Shown: piece by piece, positions 21,381 through 33,749 of the stretch | How positions within the stretch are numbered: position 1 is the first letter of the stretch | Layout of the letters: every line of letters starts with the position of its first letter | Source: Protonemura montana | Lineage: Eukaryota > Arthropoda > Insecta > Plecoptera > Nemouridae | Reading direction: 5' to 3' | NCBI GenBank assembly: GCA_947568835.1 | Contig: OX387611.1 | Location: 7,816,001-7,880,000, forward strand | Length of the DNA stretch: 64,000 bases | Translations under genes and position numbers: made by a program | Notes under the pieces: generated by a model | What the model saw: the letters and a program-made list of their open reading frames with translations, nothing else | Told to the model about the DNA's origin: nothing | Database searches by the model: none

Positions 21381-21960
21381 ATTTGTCGGCTGGATTGAAA
21401 CATTGTGACGCAGTGAGGGTCTTGTTACTGGAGGCTTGTGATTGGACGTCGCCATGACAACTGGTTTTACTCGCACCCCAACTCGATTTTTTGAACTTGC
21501 CACACGTCATAGAAACTAAATCTCCATTAATAAGTAAATAGTTTGTAAGTTTGTTAGTTTGTTAGTTTGTAACTTTGTTAGTTTTTTTAATTTGTAACTT
21601 TGTCAGTTTGTTAGTTGGTAATTTTGTTAGTTTTTTAGTTTTTTAGTTTGTAAGTTTTTTATTTTGTTAGTTTGCAACTTTGTTAGTTTGTAAGTTTGTA
21701 ATTTTGTTAGTTTGTAAGATTTTTAATCAATATTGTAAGAAGATGAGACTCGACATTAATTTTATTTACTTTTTGTACGGAAATGTCTGTGAGTTTAAGA
21801 AATGTTTGTTTTCTAATTCTTTCAAAATGTTGCATTAAAATTTGTTTTGCTTGCCGTGAAACAAAAGAATTACACTAACATTGTTTTGATTCCTTTTTCA
21901 ATGTTTCGTTGTACCATCAATTGTCTGAAGGAAATAAAAGAAAAGCATTTATAATAATAA
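21381..21960 (+). other. 3' flank of the NACHT gene: repeat remnant, T-rich microsatellite, poly(A) signal
   Basis: Just after the stop, 21385-21450 retains a degraded copy of the ankyrin-unit DNA (GTGAGGGTCTTGTTACTGGA compares with GTGAGAGTCTTACTGGAGGC). Then 21540-21725 is an impure TTTGTTAG/TTTGTAAC repeat. AATAAA is at 21933. No further gene. Confidence 0.7.
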
Positions 21961-22009
21961 TCCGCCAGTCATTTTTTAGCTCGACCTTTCACTGTCCTCC
22001 GTCCTTCCA

Positions 22010-22216
22010 CAGGACATGGGGCAGGACATGGGGCAGGACATGGGGTAGGACATGAGGCAGGACATGGGGCAGGACATGGGGCAGGACATGGGGCAGGACA
22101 TGGGGTAGGACATGGGGCAGGACATGGGGCAGGACATGAGGCAGGACATGGGGCAGGACATAGGGCAGGACATGGGGCATGACATAGGGCAGGACATGGG
22201 GCATGACATGGGGCAG
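22010..22216 (+). repeat. 12-bp tandem repeat (GGACATGGGGCA)n
   Basis: About 17 copies with few variants (GGACATGAGGCA, GGACATGGGGTA). It keeps frames open on both strands, which explains the MSCP- and MGQD-type spurious ORFs. Confidence 0.95.
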
Positions 22217-22319
22217 ACTTGTGACCCAATAGTACGACAACATACTGCATATGCGCGTGTAATACACCAGTTTGGCAGTGGCTGGGTTACAGATTGCCAT
22301 CAATCTTCTTATGAGGTAG

Positions 22320-22470
22320 CATCCTGCGGCTATTTTCCTTTTTGTTGCTTGAATGTGAGCTTGAATTAGCTGACCATTTTAAATTGCTGTCTATCGTTAC
22401 ACCCAGATATTTGGTTTTTTGTTCCACCCTTATATTTTTGCCATTTACATAGAAAAATATAGCAAATAAA
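22320..22470 (-). mobile_element. Non-LTR retrotransposon RT fragment
   Basis: Minus-strand translation contains FYVNGKNIRVEQKTKYLGV followed by TIDSNLKW, the V-x-Y-L-G-V-x-x-D-x-x-L-x-W motif found downstream of the RT catalytic core in Jockey/I/CR1-type elements. Flanking sequence is degraded. Confidence 0.7.
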
Positions 22471-23135
22471 TTACTTTCGAACACAAGAATTGCAATTAAT
22501 AAAGGACACGAGAAAGTTATAACTATATTCTTCATAACTACACTTTTCTTTATTAATTTTTGTTTTGAAATTCTTTTCAATTTCACTGTTTAAAATAATG
22601 TAACTTTCCACTGTTTTCTTTCTGGCCCTAGACCCGTGATCTCATAAGAAAGAAAAATTAAGAAGTTATTTATGGCGATCTTGGCATCCCACTACAAACG
22701 AAAATGAATAAACCGCTTTACCTGCCATGCTTGAGTTTTTTTTTTTTTTTATTTGTAAGTTGGCATCAAAAAACGAAATCTTGAAAAAAAAACATTATAG
22801 CATTCCTGATGTTGCCTGATTATGATAACGCTCGATGAAATTTACTTTTTTCTTCAAATGAAATTACAAAACGCCCTGGCCCCTAAAATCTGTTAAGAAA
22901 TACATTGGCTTGGACCTATCAATATATTCTCTTGTGGTATAAAATCGAACATATTTTCCAGGAACAATTGACAAAAGAATCTTTTCCTTGAAAGCAGTAT
23001 TCTGGAAATGTAGTTTAAAATACTTTTCTTTCTGACGTTTCTGATATAGCAGCATTCAATACCACTGACACTGGAATTTCCATAATTTATATCATTTTTC
23101 TATATTTTGCTATCGACAATAAAGTAACATTATCG

Positions 23136-23142
23136 TATAAAG
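23136..23142 (+). promoter_or_regulatory. TATA-like element of OR-C, conserved in the decayed copy
   Basis: GTATAAAGATTTTATACTTG lies 130 bases before the OR-C start. Nearly the same sequence (TATAAAGATCTTATACTTGT, 32957) precedes the decayed first exon at 33093, within otherwise diverged flanks. This suggests a core promoter in both. Confidence 0.45.
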
Positions 23143-23264
23143 ATTTTATACTTGTATCACACAGTAAAATATAATATATATACCGGTGTTACCTAGCGCT
23201 GTAACAGTGCTAGTGAAGGCAAAACGGAAAATTGTTGTACATTTACATTTCAATTATAATTGAA

Positions 23265-26200
23265 ATGGCCAAGAGTGGGCTTGTTTCAATTTTTCTGAGT
23301 GCGTTTAAACTCTGGAAGATAAATAAATGCAGCAATGTCAAATTGTTTCGATGCATTCTCATTTACTTAGGTAAGACCAAATTTCTTCAAACTTTAATAA
23401 AAGCGTATCCTAAAAAAAAGCCACTTGACAATCTGATTTCTATAGCATATCAGTGGTGTAAGATGTTTATTTATTATAAAGAAACGTGGTTTTGGTTAAA
23501 TGGGTTTTAAAATCGAAAATTTTGTTTAATGTGGTCTTGGATTTCTAAAAAAAAGTCTAACACGGGTACAAAACCATGTCTAGCAATCATTAAAGTTAAA
23601 AAAAAAATACGCTTAAGATTTCTGTCGCACCTTTTCTCGCCCTTTTCATCGACCTAAAAATCGCAAAATAGTTTTTTGGAAATCTGACGCATTGTTTTAG
23701 TTGTCGAGGTGCTGTTTCATTTTATAACTTCAGATTTGTGCGTACTCGTCTATTACATGTTACTTGTTTATTGAACAAATATTAAAAGTCAATTGCATAT
23801 ATTTTTAAAGCAGTGAAATATTCTAGGTAGCTTTTTTCTAGCTGGGTAGCTTTCTAGGTAGCTTTAAAGGTAGTTTTTCTAAGTAGAAAAACGTCAAGTT
23901 TGACTCATAACTAGAGAACAATAAAAAATTGACTAAATTTAATTTTAATATACGAGAAACCCATTTTAAATTACACTTTAGTATCATTGTTCATTTTTAT
24001 TGATAAGAATTTCAATGGGATCTTTGATGCACCGACATTTTTTATCATAGATCACAGTTAAATTAAACACTGCAAATATAAAAATAGATTGTTTAAAGTT
24101 TTCTTTTTCAACAGGTTATTGGCAAAGTGCAGAAGAAAAGACCATTCGACCGTCTACATTCAACAAATTTCTCGCAATCTACATATTTTGGACGTGCTCG
24201 GTATCCGCCTTTGTTGTGTTTCCCCTCACGATTGTAAAGCTTACCGGCGACAACCTCTTGGAGTTTTGCGAAACTTTATGCATCGTATTCTTTGCCAGTA
24301 TGATAGCACTACATAGTGGATGTCTCCTTTACCGAGGCCGACAATTTGATTCTGTAATAATTGCCATGAAAGAGATGCAAAAATTAGGGAAGCTACATAT
24401 GGCGCATCCTAAGGCCAAAGAACGGCAGACGAAAATTTTAAATGATTTAATTTTATTTTTTCACACTATAATCGTGGGGGTTTTAGTTCCAATAACCACA
24501 ACAGTTGGTGTGGTTATTTGCTTGATGACTCGAGAACTGCCTGTTAAGTGAGTAAACAAATTTAACCAGCATGTTTGTGTCTTACAAAATTAAATGTTGT
24601 GGCAGTTATTTAGTGGCACATTCAGTTATTAACTATTTGTTAATTAGTTATTTGATTGGCAGCAGCCAATCAGAGGATATATTTTGTTTATTAAAGGCCT
24701 GTTCATATTTTAAAGTGCCACCGAAAACAGTTATTTTAAATGGAGTTGCTCAGGTTTTAAATAATGAAATTCACTAACTAATTGACTTGGATAACTTTAA
24801 GTAAGGCTAGTTTGAATTGGCCAAGTGCTAGATGGCTATTTGGTGTAAGATTTATTTCTCTGTTTGAGTTCACCTGCGGTTATTAAAAGGACATAAAAAG
24901 TCGACTTTTGTCGAAATCAAGTTTGTAAAGTATGTTTTTAATCATACAAATGTAGCTTTAACACTTAGCTTTATTGGTAATGGTTTAAAAGGCGCAGTCG
25001 CTCTCCTCTCTCTAGCCCTAACGTGTTTGGTACTGTGATGGCCAGCCTCACCAACATCAGGATAACTCGGTTTAAAGTAGATTTAAATGTTATTTAATTT
25101 GTTGCCGAATTTTCGTTATTTTGACGAGTTTAAAAAAAGATCTTTTGGCAAATACTCAATAAAAGATGGAAACTTTATATGAAATACTGAGTCACTTTTC
25201 CAGAAGACACTGTTCTATCAAAAAAACCAAAATTACTCTCTTATTTGTAAATATTTCATTTTAGCTCTAATCTTTGTTTCAAATAAGAGTCTTGATTGAT
25301 TAAGACAATTTTACCATTTTTTCTAGTTCAATGAAAGTAGCGCCAAACATAATCAAATAATATTTATATATTTATTTTAATTTAAACTCAACCCTAAACA
25401 ATTTACATTTTAGTTTTACGTGTTTTCTTTAAATACACTTGACTGACTTTTGAAAAATGTCATACATTCAGAGAATATATTAAATCTTAAAACCAAACCG
25501 ACTTAAAACCTTAAGTTAAGATTGATATTGGTTCAAAAGGTGGTAATTGAGTCATCAATCTAGCCAGGTTATATACATAAAGAGGAAAAGGAAATAGTCT
25601 TTGTCCTAAACCAACTGAAGGAAGTTTCTGCGTAGAAAATTTACGATTAGGACAAGCAAGATAATTCAAACATATCTACACGAACAAACAATTAGTTTCC
25701 CGTCAAACAGCGTTACACGAAACAAAAACAAAATCCAATGTTTTATTTGTGTATTAACCTAAAGATCCTTTGTTAAATCTTCCAAAATGTTGGCTTAGAA
25801 GGAAAAAAATCAATTTTGACCTAAAACCTCCTTAAAAACGCCGATAAGCAAGATTTCAACAGCGTTGAAGAAATATGACCTTAGCTCTGACTTTATTTGT
25901 AAAGATGTATAATACGTTTTGGCAACTAAAATATGTTAAAAAGGATCAAGTCAGCTACGTCTTAGCCATTAAGAAAATTATAGGAATCAGTTAAGTATCT
26001 GCCGGTACAAACTTTCTCTTTTCAATTTTCAGGATCTGGCACCCGCACGAAATAACCGAGTCGCCTAATTTTGAGCTGACTTTGATGTTCTGGCTCTTCT
26101 CATTTCCTATTTATTCGCACATGATGTTCGTGGTCTACGCTTTGATCCTGTCCCTACTGGTGGAAGCTATCAAGCAATACCAGCTGCTCAATTACAATCT

Positions 26201-29200
26201 CACACATCTGGTGGATCTCGTCGAAGAGGTTGACAGGAAACGATCCATCAGGTTGGAGCAAGTGAGAAGGTAATTCATATATTACATAAAACTTCATCTA
26301 CAACAATCAATCAATCAACGTGCAAATCACACTTCCAATTTATTTCCGGCAGGAAGCCTGTTTGTAACTAGCATTTGTAACTTTATCAGTAATTAAACTC
26401 GCACACACATATAATTTCTTATTTAATAAACAATTAATTAATTGTGTTTATCGATCGATCAGTAATATCTCAACATTTCTTGCGCTTACTTTTATACCAC
26501 CAATATCTGGCCCGAACAGAACAGGTCATGTACAAATTGGTCACTTATCATAACCCATGTCGGTTATCTAACACGAACCGTTATTTACTACACGCCAAGA
26601 AGTTTATTAACAGCATTTATATTTTCCACAGGACAACCACAAGATCTACGGTACATCAACGATTAGGCATACCAAACTCCGCAGGATCTTTGCAGAACTT
26701 AAATACAGAAAACATCACACCACAATGCAGTCAGACTACAAGAGCAATCCTTGACCAAGGAGTAAACACCATACAGCGACGTAATGATGCAAGAAGACGC
26801 CATGCGGATATAAACAATAAAGCCAGGACGCTGGTTGAAGAGGAAAATATTAGAAAGCAAATCGAAGAAAGTATTAGAATATGTGTGAAACATCATGTTG
26901 CATTGGATTTGTTCGTGACAAAAATTCGTGACGCTTTTCATCCGATTTTGATCCACCATATTAACTGCTCAGTGTGCCCAATCATTTGCAGCACAGCACT
27001 AATAAATTATGTGAGTACTTAAGAAAACAGCAACTCTTTTCCAAACTTATATCCTTGATAATGATAGCACTTGATACCATAACGCAATTTAAATTGCTTT
27101 GGACGATGAGCGTCGTGATATTTTGGATTTAAATGAGATGCCATTTATTTTTTTGGATCGAAGTAAAACAGTCATAATTTATACAATTAAGTTGGAAATC
27201 TGTGAATATGTAGAGAAAGAAAACAAACATGGGCTCAGAATCTATAGAACTACTTAATTTGTATGTATTTTAGTCCTTATCCAAGCTTTTTAAAGAAATA
27301 TTAAAAACTTTTGGCAGAACGACGCGGAAAAATGTATAACAAATCTCAAAATTGTAATGTTAATATATTTTTTTAAATTTACAATCCTTTTTGACCGATT
27401 AAAATGGAAAAACAAACGCAGAGAATCTAAGTTAGATTGCTTAGTTCTGCAGTTAGATTCTAACTAAGATTCTCTTAGATTAGATCCTACAATCTAAGAA
27501 TCTAAACAGAGAATCTAAGTTAGCAACCCAAAGAAAAAGCTCCCCAGATTTGGTTCAAATTAAATCTGGCTGCTACAAATGCAAAAAAAAACACACACAC
27601 ACACACAAGTATTTTTCTTCTAGAATACGGAAATTAAAGAACTCGTTCGCTCACTTTCCTTGTTAAACACATTACTGAACGATTTCACCAACGTCACTTA
27701 AAATGCTCCTAAACAAAGTTCAGGCAATTTTAACCAGTGCAGTTATTTGCTAAAGAAACACTAATATTTTTGTAATTGCAAATAAAAAAATATTTACAAC
27801 ACACAATGAACGAGAGAAAAATCGTTTTGAACAATGCATTCACTTCGAAATGAAATATTTGATTACTTGGCAAAAGAAACAATTTATCAACTCTATTCTT
27901 GCTCTAAAAATTTTGAAGTTGCAATTTGAAAACAAATTAATTCTATACAGCTAGTGATCACGTGTTCGGATGGGAGCGCTTTCGCTTGAATCTGGTAAAG
28001 CACCTGTGGAAAATATGACGTCACCGAGCTAGTTTTACGCCCCCCTCACCCCATCGTCGATGGTGCAGACCAGTCGAAAACGACAAAAATGTGTAAATAG
28101 ATATATTTTTTTTATTTTTATTCCAGTTGACGGATTTCGAGCCAAGGGTCATGCTATTCGTTATTGTAATCATGATGACTTTGACCACGACTTTGGCTCT
28201 TTGCTGGTTCTGTGGTATGGTCAACGATGAGGTAAGACATTCTTCTTGAATTATGTTAGGAATGTACAGCTGGGAAAATATGTGATCCAACCAGAATGCG
28301 AACCTCGGAACTTCTGATTGTACCGGCAATCGGGAGGTCTCGGGTTCGTATCCTGGCTCTGATCACTTTTTCCAGCATTGCATTCCTACCATCCACCGCG
28401 TGCAGGTTTGAGCGCCTAAAAATAAAAAAAGCCAAAAACACCTAGAAAATCATGTCACTATTGTCTTAAGAACTTGTTTAATGACTGATTGCAGATTTAC
28501 GTAAGTCTATTCACAGACTCAAAACTGCGCTTAGGGATATGCTGTGCTAGGAATATGATATAAGAGGTTCATAAAACATTTCCAGAAATTAATTATTTTG
28601 TACTGTGTTTTGACTAGCCTGCACCAGGGCGGATAAATAACGAACTCAATAACGTAATTTTCTTTTCTGGGCCAGCACAAGACGAGATTTTTTCCAGTTA
28701 CATCATAAAACAAGATTACAAGCTGTTAGTAAAATCATTTGGTTTCGATACGCAACATTAATTTAATGCAACAAGCACCGGGAGTGACCCAAAAGTGAGC
28801 AACTCTGCCAGTCGAACACGTGAAAGTTACACTGGGACAGAGTCACATGCCCAGTCGAACACGTGAAAGTTGCACTGGGACAGAGTCACATGCCCAGTCG
28901 AACACGTGAAAGTTGCACTGGGGCAGATTCACATGCCCAGTCGAACATGTGACCGTTGCATTGGTACAGAGTCACATGCCCAGTCGAACACGTGAAAGTT
29001 GCACTGGGGCAGAGTCACATGCCCAGTCGAACACGTGAAAGTTGCACTGGGACAGAGTCACATGCCCAGTCGAACACGTGAAAGTTGCACTGGGGCAGAG
29101 TCACATGCCCAGTCGAACACGTAAAAGTTGCACTGGGACAGAGTCACTTGCCCAGTCGAACACGTGAAAGTTTTAATATAAAGTTGCATCATAAAGAAAA

Positions 29201-30367
29201 TCAAAATAATAGTGTTGTTTTTTAGAGTGAGTTACTCCGAGAGGCTGTGTTTGGTTGTGACTGGCTGAGTGCTTCGGCCGGTTTTAAACGGTCCGTTTGC
29301 ATCATGATATCTCGCACCAACCAACCTTTGATTATCAGGGTGGCTGGGTTTATTCCTTTGAACATGAGGACGTTTTTCGAGGTGAGTTGTCAAAACTGTG
29401 CTTGCATTTCGGTGTCACTTGTAAGATCAAGTTTTTTTGTCAAACGAGGTATGCAGAAATTTTTAGAAAAAAAAACTTGAAAGAACATTAGAAACTATCG
29501 ACTTCTTACCCCAATATTGCTACCAACGCATGCATTTTGATTATTATTTTAGTATTGGCATTTTCTAGCCCAGCAAAAATTAACGTTATTATTTCAAACT
29601 AGCGCAGACAAGTGTTCAACATTTTTATAATCAACTTCAAGTTTTTTATTTGTTAACTTTTAACCAAGGACTTTATACTTAAACTTTTCCAATTAAATTT
29701 TTTTAAATAGAATCTACTAATTTCCGGTCAGGGGCTCTTTAAACTGAGCTTTACGGGCACACAGATTCCAGTTTTGTGGTCTGGGATAAGTGATACTTTT
29801 AAGATGGGCAGAAGCCAAGGCGAGTCGTGCTAGTACAAGTAGCCTCGACCTATAACTACTTTAACCATCCCGCAAAACTGGAATATGTAACATTTTTCAC
29901 ACCTTTCTATTATTCTTTCTCCAACTCACATCACTTGACTTAAAACTTGAAAATCAATGGAAGACTTAAAATCAAGAAAACGAGTAGAAGGAGAGCAGAT
30001 CAAAACAAACGAACAGAATTTTTGTATATTTTGTAATTCACTTTTTGACTTAATCTGATGCTATGTTTGCCTGGACGACCTGCAATTGATTATTTTGGAA
30101 ATGCTTTCTGTGTACTAATCATGTACGGGAGATTCTGGATCTAGTCAGAAAAACAGAAATTTCATTTATTTTTGTTGTTTTTACTTTTATACTTGGAAGC
30201 TCACTTATTTATTAATGTAGTGACGAGAAAATTGTTAGTTAAAAGTTTATTTTGAACATTATTTTGAAAGTTTTTCCTCTTTTTTTCCCCAGTTAATGAA
30301 GATTACGTATACCAACTTTACATCTTTAAACACAGCGATCCAGCTACGATTGAAACACGTGGAGTGA
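23265..30367 (+). CDS. Odorant receptor gene OR-C (7tm_6 family), complete, seven exons
   Basis: Exons: 23265-23370, 24115-24547, 26033-26269, 26632-27010, 28127-28231, 29226-29381, 30293-30367, with the same phases as OR-B, giving an open 496-residue protein. Exons 1, 2, 5 and 6 have exactly the same lengths as in OR-B (106, 433, 105, 156 nt). Landmarks are MAKSGLVSIFLSAFKLW, TM1-3 in exon 2, WHPHEITESPNFELT plus TM4 in exon 3, a long loop and KHHVALDLFVTKIRDAF plus TM5 in exon 4, TM6 (LALCWFCGMVNDE), SELLREAVFGCDW, and the last exon LMKITYTNFTSLNTA. It should be an olfactory channel subunit in the dendrite membrane. AATAAA is at 30371. Intron 5 holds a 43-bp array and intron 4 a CRE-bearing repeat shared with OR-D. 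The N-terminal start is supported by the matching 106-nt first exons of OR-B and OR-D. Confidence 0.9.
25560..25870. mobile_element. MITE-like repeat copy in OR-C intron 2
   Basis: Its right part (TTTTGACCTAAAACCTCCTT, GCCGATAAGCAAGATTTCAA) matches sequences at 32470-32610 and 43785-43913. The left arm is unclear, so the left border is approximate. Confidence 0.5.
27410..27530. repeat. Imperfect hairpin with AATCTAAG motifs
   Basis: CAGAGAATCTAAGTTAG occurs at both ends, with inverted TTAGATTCTAACTAAGATTC between. It lies in OR-C intron 4. Likely a small fold-back element. Confidence 0.5.
27955..28080 (+). repeat. Dispersed repeat with CRE-like site in OR-C intron 4
   Basis: The stretch from GCTAGTGATCACGTGTTCGG to GTGCAGACCAGTCGAAAACG, with ATGACGTCAC inside, is about 80 percent alike to 37415-37540 in OR-D intron 2. 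It has no coding potential. Confidence 0.65.
28300..28400 (+). mobile_element. tRNA-derived SINE fragment, second family
   Basis: CCGGCAATCGGGAGGTCTCG is followed by GGTTCGTATCCTGGC, matching the piece at 13100-13145. It lies in OR-C intron 5. Confidence 0.5.
28800..29172 (+). repeat. 43-bp minisatellite array 3 (OR-C intron 5)
   Basis: About 8.5 copies of the 43-bp unit. The left border CACCGGGAGTGACCC is the inverted counterpart of the CTCCCGGTGCAC tail seen at other arrays, so the whole element may have short inverted ends. Confidence 0.95.
29735..29890. mobile_element. Short fold-back element
   Basis: Arms ATTCCAGTTTTG (29765) and CAAAACTGGAAT (29872) flank about 100 bases. It lies in OR-C intron 6. 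Confidence 0.5.
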
Positions 30368-30580
30368 TAAATAAAGAAATAAAGAAATAAATAAATAAAT
30401 AATAGAGTCTACTGAGAGTGCACTAGTGAGTAGAGATAGAGAGTATACCTGCTGTCTGCATGATTTGAAATCATGCAATCAATCATACTGTGAAATAATT
30501 TTGCACATTTAAAATTTTCTTGAACTCATTCAAAATTGACCAAATATTGCGTGTCATGCGGCTTTAATGGTTATAATTGG

Positions 30581-30755
30581 ATGATAATGAACCTAGCCCA
30601 GCTTAAAAGAGATGAGGGGAAACTCAGTGCTGGCACATAGCTTACTCCTGTCCAAGAGCCCCAAGGACGGTGCAACGCAAACAACAGGATTCCTCCACAA
30701 ATCCATGCTGTCGAGAGGTTGATAAGCAACGCGAGTGAAGTGACATCCAACATCT
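30581..30755 (-). mobile_element. 5S-derived SINE, 5S head missing
   Basis: Minus-strand body of the SINE family common after 44 kb (ATCAACCTCTCGACAGCATG, GGAGGAATCCTGTTGTTTGC). Both ends are truncated. It is the only copy I see upstream of 44 kb. Confidence 0.75.
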
Positions 30756-31013
30756 GGGGAACAGACCTATGGCGGATCTTAGTAATTATGAGATTGCGGA
30801 TGATATGTTGCTGTTACTTCTTATCAATGATTTAATATTTTCGTAAATCTGTACTCAAAACAAAATTAAAAATGTATACTTTAAAAAACGTGTTATTTGC
30901 TTTGTTTAAAAAATAATTGAATTTTTTTAAGTGTCGTAAGGATAAATAAATCTTTCCTGTCATGCTTTCCATTATTTAAAGTATTTCTACTGCTCCTATT
31001 GATTATTTTTATT

Positions 31014-31286
31014 GATGAGCGTAGCGAGCGGAGCGATATCTTCGATTTCACTGTCTCCAGAAAAAGGTTACTTTTGTGTGTTTGTCTGTTTTTTTTTGCA
31101 CTTTTTTGCGCTCGAGCCAAAATGGACTTGGAAAACACATGCGGACCAAACGCCCGTATGTGTTTTCCTTCTCTTTTTAGTCATAAATTTCCGACCTAAT
31201 TTTTTGAATTTTGTTTTTTTTTTGCTTTGATCAACGCAATGAATTGGCTTCATATTTTATCATCGCTTAATATCGCTACGCTCATC
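31014..31286. mobile_element. MITE with GATGAGCGTAGCGA ends and internal hairpin
   Basis: GATGAGCGTAGCGAGCGGAG starts it and ATATCGCTACGCTCATC ends it. Inside is the hairpin AAAACACATGCGG...CCGTATGTGTTTT. No transposase. Confidence 0.65.
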
Positions 31287-31414
31287 TAGCAAAGCTACTA
31301 AGCCTAAGCTGAGTCCTAGTTGTAAATTTATTCCAATCGATTGTCTGGCCGTCTGGCATGGCGTCTTGTACGTTCATGGAAATCTTTGTTAAGTTATATT
31401 GAATACAACTTTTT

Positions 31415-31481
31415 TTATTATGTTATACTAACAAGTATAACATAATAAATCAAAGTTGATCAAGCACAAGTGCTTGATCAA
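31415..31481. repeat. Two adjacent perfect palindromes
   Basis: TTATTATGTTATACT-aac-AGTATAACATAATAA at 31415-31448 and TTGATCAAGCACAAGTGCTTGATCAA-type symmetry at 31456-31481. Neither resembles a terminator for a nearby gene. Confidence 0.75.
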
Positions 31482-32155
31482 TATATTATTATTTTTTTAC
31501 ACAGCATTAGCTTAAAATCTACAATTTATCATTTGGCCCGTTACAAAACTTCATAATATTCCACTATAGGTTAAACATGGGCATTTTTTTAAGCTTTTTA
31601 CAATAGAATATGTACTATATCCAGTTAATGTAACATTCTGGAAACTACTTATGAACCACTTTTTTTAAATTGACAGGTACGGATCTTATGTATTTTATAG
31701 TATTCGGCACGATTCTTCTTTCAATAGAATTGACACTGGTAAAAAAATAATGATTTATGTCATTTTACTCGATTTTATTCGAGTATTCGAGCCATTTATG
31801 TATTTGAGAAAAAGACTTGTTTCACAAAAATGTATCAACAAGACTCATAATAAAACTCAACTTAATCTTGACTTTAATAAAACTTATTGGAAGCTACTTA
31901 TGTTTCCACAAAAACATCTACGAAAGAAGCAATAAATGTGTCAAATATAATTTAGCAGCAGAGACGTTTGAAGAAAATATTCGTGGGAAATTTAATTTGA
32001 TTTGATTTGAATGACAGTTTAGCCAACTCTGCGGTGGTGGTACGAATTTGATATTAATTGAACCAAAGGCATAACCCACTTAAACAAGTTAAAGGATAAT
32101 TATTTCATATTACATTTTTAAATACTAAAAAAAAATCCAAGCAAAGTCTTATTAA

Positions 32156-32195
32156 GTAAATTACTCCGAGAAGCTTTGCACAGCTCTAATGGTCT
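32156..32195 (+). pseudogene. Relic of odorant receptor exon 6
   Basis: TTACTCCGAGAAGCTTTGCA matches the start of OR exon 6 (TTACTCCGAGAGGCTGTGTT). Similarity stops within 40 bases. A MITE copy follows directly (about 32330-32610). Confidence 0.55.
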
Positions 32196-32329
32196 ATTGC
32201 AAACCAAAAAATAACTCAACACACAGAAAACAAGAAAAAATGTGTTTGCTTCGAATCAGAATATTTGGTGACTTGGAAATACAAACAAAATATCAACGGG
32301 ACTTCTTAAATAAAAAAAAAACGGGAAAT

Positions 32330-32610
32330 AGAAATGACAGTTTAAAGGTTAACCCTCCATCCTTCCAGGTTCAAACATTAAACGGAAATTTAGACAGAGA
32401 GAAAATAGTGACGACCGCTAAATAAAATTTATTTTGACAAAGCCTTCCTGAATCATCACCAAATTAACATCTTTTTTGTGTATTTACCTAAACGTCCTCT
32501 TTTAAATTTTTCAATATGTTGGCTAAGCAGGGAAAATCAATTCTGGCCTAAAACCTCCTTTACGCGCCGACTAAGCAAGATTTAAACGGCGTTGATGAAA
32601 TATACCCAAG
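32330..32610. mobile_element. MITE-like repeat copy, left end lost
   Basis: Shares GCTAAATAAAATTTATTTTG, CTTCCTGAATCATCACCAAA and CGACTAAGCAAGATTTAAAC with the complete copy at 43495-43913. Confidence 0.65.
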
Positions 32611-33092
32611 TTCTTAAATTATTTGTAAGGAAGTATAAAACGTTCTGGCCACTCAAATTCGTTCAAAATATAATGGCTAGTAACAACATGTAAATATATA
32701 TTCTATTGTAGGTTTAAATAGATCATGTTTGCCAGAAGAATTGACGAAATCATCTTTTCGTTGGAAGCAATATTCTGAAAATGATGTACAAGTAGTTTTC
32801 TTTCTTTGACTAGATAAACTATTATAGATTATTCAACGTTTGAGATTGAGCATCGTTCAATACCACTGAAACTGGATTTTTAAGTTTGATATATTTATTT
32901 AGTTATTTAGTATTTATATAAGTTATTTAGCTATCGACAATAAAGCATCAATATTGTATAAAGATCTTATACTTGTATCACGCAGTTGAGTTTGATTTTT
33001 TTTTCCTCGGTTTTAACCAACCGTCCTCCATTTTGGTTGATCAGTACTAGTGGAGACGAGACGGAAAATAATAGTTAATTTATACATTTAAA

Positions 33093-33200
33093 ATGTTCAA
33101 GGTTGGGTTTGCTTCCAGTTTTGTTTCGTACGTTACGAAACAACTGGAAAATAAATAAATACAACAACGTCCAACTGTTCCAATGGATTCTCATTTATTT
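33093..33200 (+). pseudogene. Decayed first exon of an odorant receptor
   Basis: ATG TTC AAG GTT GGG onwards aligns with OR-C exon 1, including ATAAATAAATACAACAACGT and ATTCTCATTTATTTGG, but a frameshift brings TAA into frame and the donor GGTAAG has become GGGAAAG. About 400 bases upstream (32700-33090) also resemble the OR-C upstream region (22860-23264). This is a dead tandem copy of OR-C. A possible 3' relic lies at 33750-33840. Confidence 0.75.
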
Positions 33201-33749
33201 GGGAAAGACAAAATTGGTTAAAAAATCAATATAAAGCGTTCTCTTGACAGCAATAATAAAGCAACTCAAAAATCTAATTAATTTCGCAATTTAGTTTTTT
33301 GAAGTATATTACTTGTTACTTGTTTAATTATTACTTGTTAGATTAGGTTTGTAGAAAGGTTTCGATTTTTTTTTCTTTTCTTTTTTAAAATGGTATGCAG
33401 ATTTTGTAAAATACAGTTTTTTGACAAATTTATCTCATTTCATTTCATTGATATCTATTGTCTTGTATTGTATTGTATTGTGAATTTTTGGTCCCATTTT
33501 ATCAAACATGATATTGGTAAGTCTTATAAATAGTTTACATAACAGTCATTTATCACAGTTGTAACAATTCGCCTTGCGTCTTAAACCTTGGATATTCAAT
33601 GAAAGTGCTTCAACATTAATAATAATAATTACAAGGTAATCACAGTTTTTACATTTCATCTGGTGACGAGACCCTTGAAGTGGTACTTATAAATTATCAG
33701 AAACTAGATGATACATACATTTTCTACAATTAAAAATTATTGTGTGGTT

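Noticed and set aside
21969..22303. MSCPMSCP / CPAPCPAP / LPHVLPHV peptides
   Set aside because: Translation of a 12-bp tandem repeat in three frames.
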